From assembly GCA_900767385.1 (NCBI GenBank), contig CAAFYY010000045.1:1-5540 (forward strand): a stretch of 5,540 nt of DNA, written 5' to 3'. Shown in pieces: positions 5,006-5,540 of this stretch. Under the pieces are notes generated by a model that saw nothing but the letters and a program-made list of their open reading frames with translations, did no database searches and was not told the origin of the DNA. How positions within the stretch are numbered: the first letter of the stretch is position 1; the number at the start of each line of letters is the position of its first letter. A program made the position numbers and the translations under genes. This DNA is from Bacteroidales bacterium. GTDB lineage: Bacteria > Bacteroidota > Bacteroidia > Bacteroidales > Paludibacteraceae.

Positions 5006-5110
5006 GCACTTTTTTTGTTCTTATGGGCTATTTGACTCCCTTTTTTCTTCCCCCGTCTTTTTATTTTGCATCTCCTTTCTCATTCGTTGTTCCTGTTTCC
5101 TCTCCTTTCT

Positions 5111-5130
5111 TATATATATAATATAGTATA
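5111..5130 (+). repeat. AT-rich direct repeat, copy 1
   Basis: TATATATATAATATAGTATA, identical over 20 bases to copy 2 at 5156-5175. The two copies are 45 bases apart start to start, with a 25-base spacer that carries GCAG and CTGC at its two sides (5131-5134 and 5149-5152). The copies interrupt an otherwise pyrimidine-rich tract. Confidence 0.85.
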
Positions 5131-5155
5131 GCAGTTTTTGTTTTCCTTCTGCCCC

Positions 5156-5175
5156 TATATATATAATATAGTATA
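5156..5175 (+). repeat. AT-rich direct repeat, copy 2
   Basis: The second exact copy of the 20-base sequence at 5111-5130. The bases flanking the two copies differ (T and G at copy 1, C and A at copy 2), so the duplication is limited to the 20 bases. Each copy contains alternating TA and is partly self-complementary. Confidence 0.85.
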
Positions 5176-5540
5176 ACGAACAACGTCGGTTCTCTTTTAG
5201 TATTCTTGCTCCCTGATCTTCTTCTTCGACAGTTCTGTGTTTGGTATTGCAGCTTCTTCTCCTCTTTTCTTGTGCCCCCGTCTCCATTCCTTGTGGTCTC
5301 TTCGACTGACTTTGCCTTCCTGCTTTTCTTATTTTCGTTTTTTTCTATTGCTTTTCTCGCTCTTTCCGCCCTCGCTATCTTTTTCTGCCCTGTCTTGCCT
5401 CTCTAAATCTCTCCTTCTTTCACGTTTTCCCCGACTTTCGCGAAAAATCTTCCTTTTTGCGTCCGTTTCCTCCGCCCGTCTGCCTAAAATATCCCCTAAA
5501 AATCCCTCTTCGTCCGCCACGATCTGCCTTTCGTAAAGAA

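Larger units (their letters stand above)
5030..5540. other. Long pyrimidine-rich tract without a convincing gene
   Basis: Plus-strand purines number about 8 of 60 in 5041-5100, 12 of 60 in 5281-5340, 9 of 60 in 5341-5400 and 15 of 60 in 5401-5460, so the tract is about 75-87% pyrimidine. Open frames on both strands mirror this composition: minus-strand frames give Lys/Arg/Glu/Gly-rich peptides (5021-5287, 5329-5520) and plus-strand frames give Phe/Leu/Ser-rich ones. One minus-strand frame stays open from 5329 to the right edge and could be a charged C-terminal tail of a gene beyond the window, but its many AGA/AGG codons and low complexity make this doubtful. No promoter, RNA gene or terminator was recognised in it. 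Confidence 0.6.

Noticed and set aside
5021..5287. 88-codon open frame on the minus strand
   Set aside because: The peptide is Lys/Arg/Glu-rich with two repeated YYIIYI segments produced by the AT direct repeat. It has no recognised domain and simply reflects the purine-rich strand.
5206..5536. Plus-strand frames that look like hydrophobic membrane proteins
   Set aside because: Phe, Leu and Ser richness is what a T/C-rich strand gives in any frame. There is no start context and no promoter, and two frames overlap over the same bases.
5329..5540. Minus-strand frame open to the right edge, with a GTG start at 5520 or a gene body beyond the window
   Set aside because: Only the first few residues (around ADEEGFLGDILGRR) look like ordinary protein; the rest is a charged low-complexity tail with many AGA/AGG codons. 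Without sequence to the right it cannot be supported as a gene.

Overview
The window looks like a piece of a Bacteroidales chromosome, probably Prevotellaceae or a close relative. The evidence is several Bacteroidetes-type promoters (TTTG, about 19-20 bases, then TAnnTTTG), a DUF5606 gene (a family I know only from Bacteroidetes), gene starts without Shine-Dalgarno sequences, and diverged family members typical of that phylum. The genus is inferred, not shown. All protein genes lie on the minus strand; only one tRNA gene is on the plus strand.

Layout, left to right. Positions 1-171 hold what appears to be the end of an insertion sequence: a hairpin-forming terminus beginning TGAACCCCGAAAGTTAGACA on the minus strand, then the first 43 codons of a helix-turn-helix transposase-like protein that runs off the left edge. 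At 213-1121 is an ABC transporter ATPase of the NatA/DUF4162 type whose expected membrane partner is not seen; the element sits directly at its 3' side. A divergent tRNA-Arg(UCU) with its own promoter and terminator occupies 1256-1394. A two-gene unit follows on the minus strand: a YitT-type membrane protein (2238-3179) and then tcdA (1489-2229), which makes cyclic t6A in tRNA. Next, moving right, are a DUF5606 gene (3285-3698), tRNA-Met(CAU) with promoter and terminator (3737-3908), and a two-gene unit greA (4411-4881) plus a HIT/HINT hydrolase (3991-4398).

The last 660 bases hold no convincing gene. They contain a greA leader of about 115 bases with a terminator-like hairpin, and then a roughly 500-base tract that is about 75-87% pyrimidine on the plus strand in the lines I counted. 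That tract is interrupted by an exact 20-base AT-rich direct repeat.

The genes are mostly housekeeping: transcript elongation (greA), tRNA supply and modification (two tRNAs, tcdA), nucleotide hydrolysis (HIT) and transport (ABC, YitT). No defence system, CRISPR array or biosynthetic cluster is visible. The points most worth following up are the possible greA leader attenuator, the insertion-sequence junction beside the apparently unpartnered ABC ATPase, the repeat-bearing pyrimidine tract, and a terminator whose U-tract doubles as the next promoter's -33 element.
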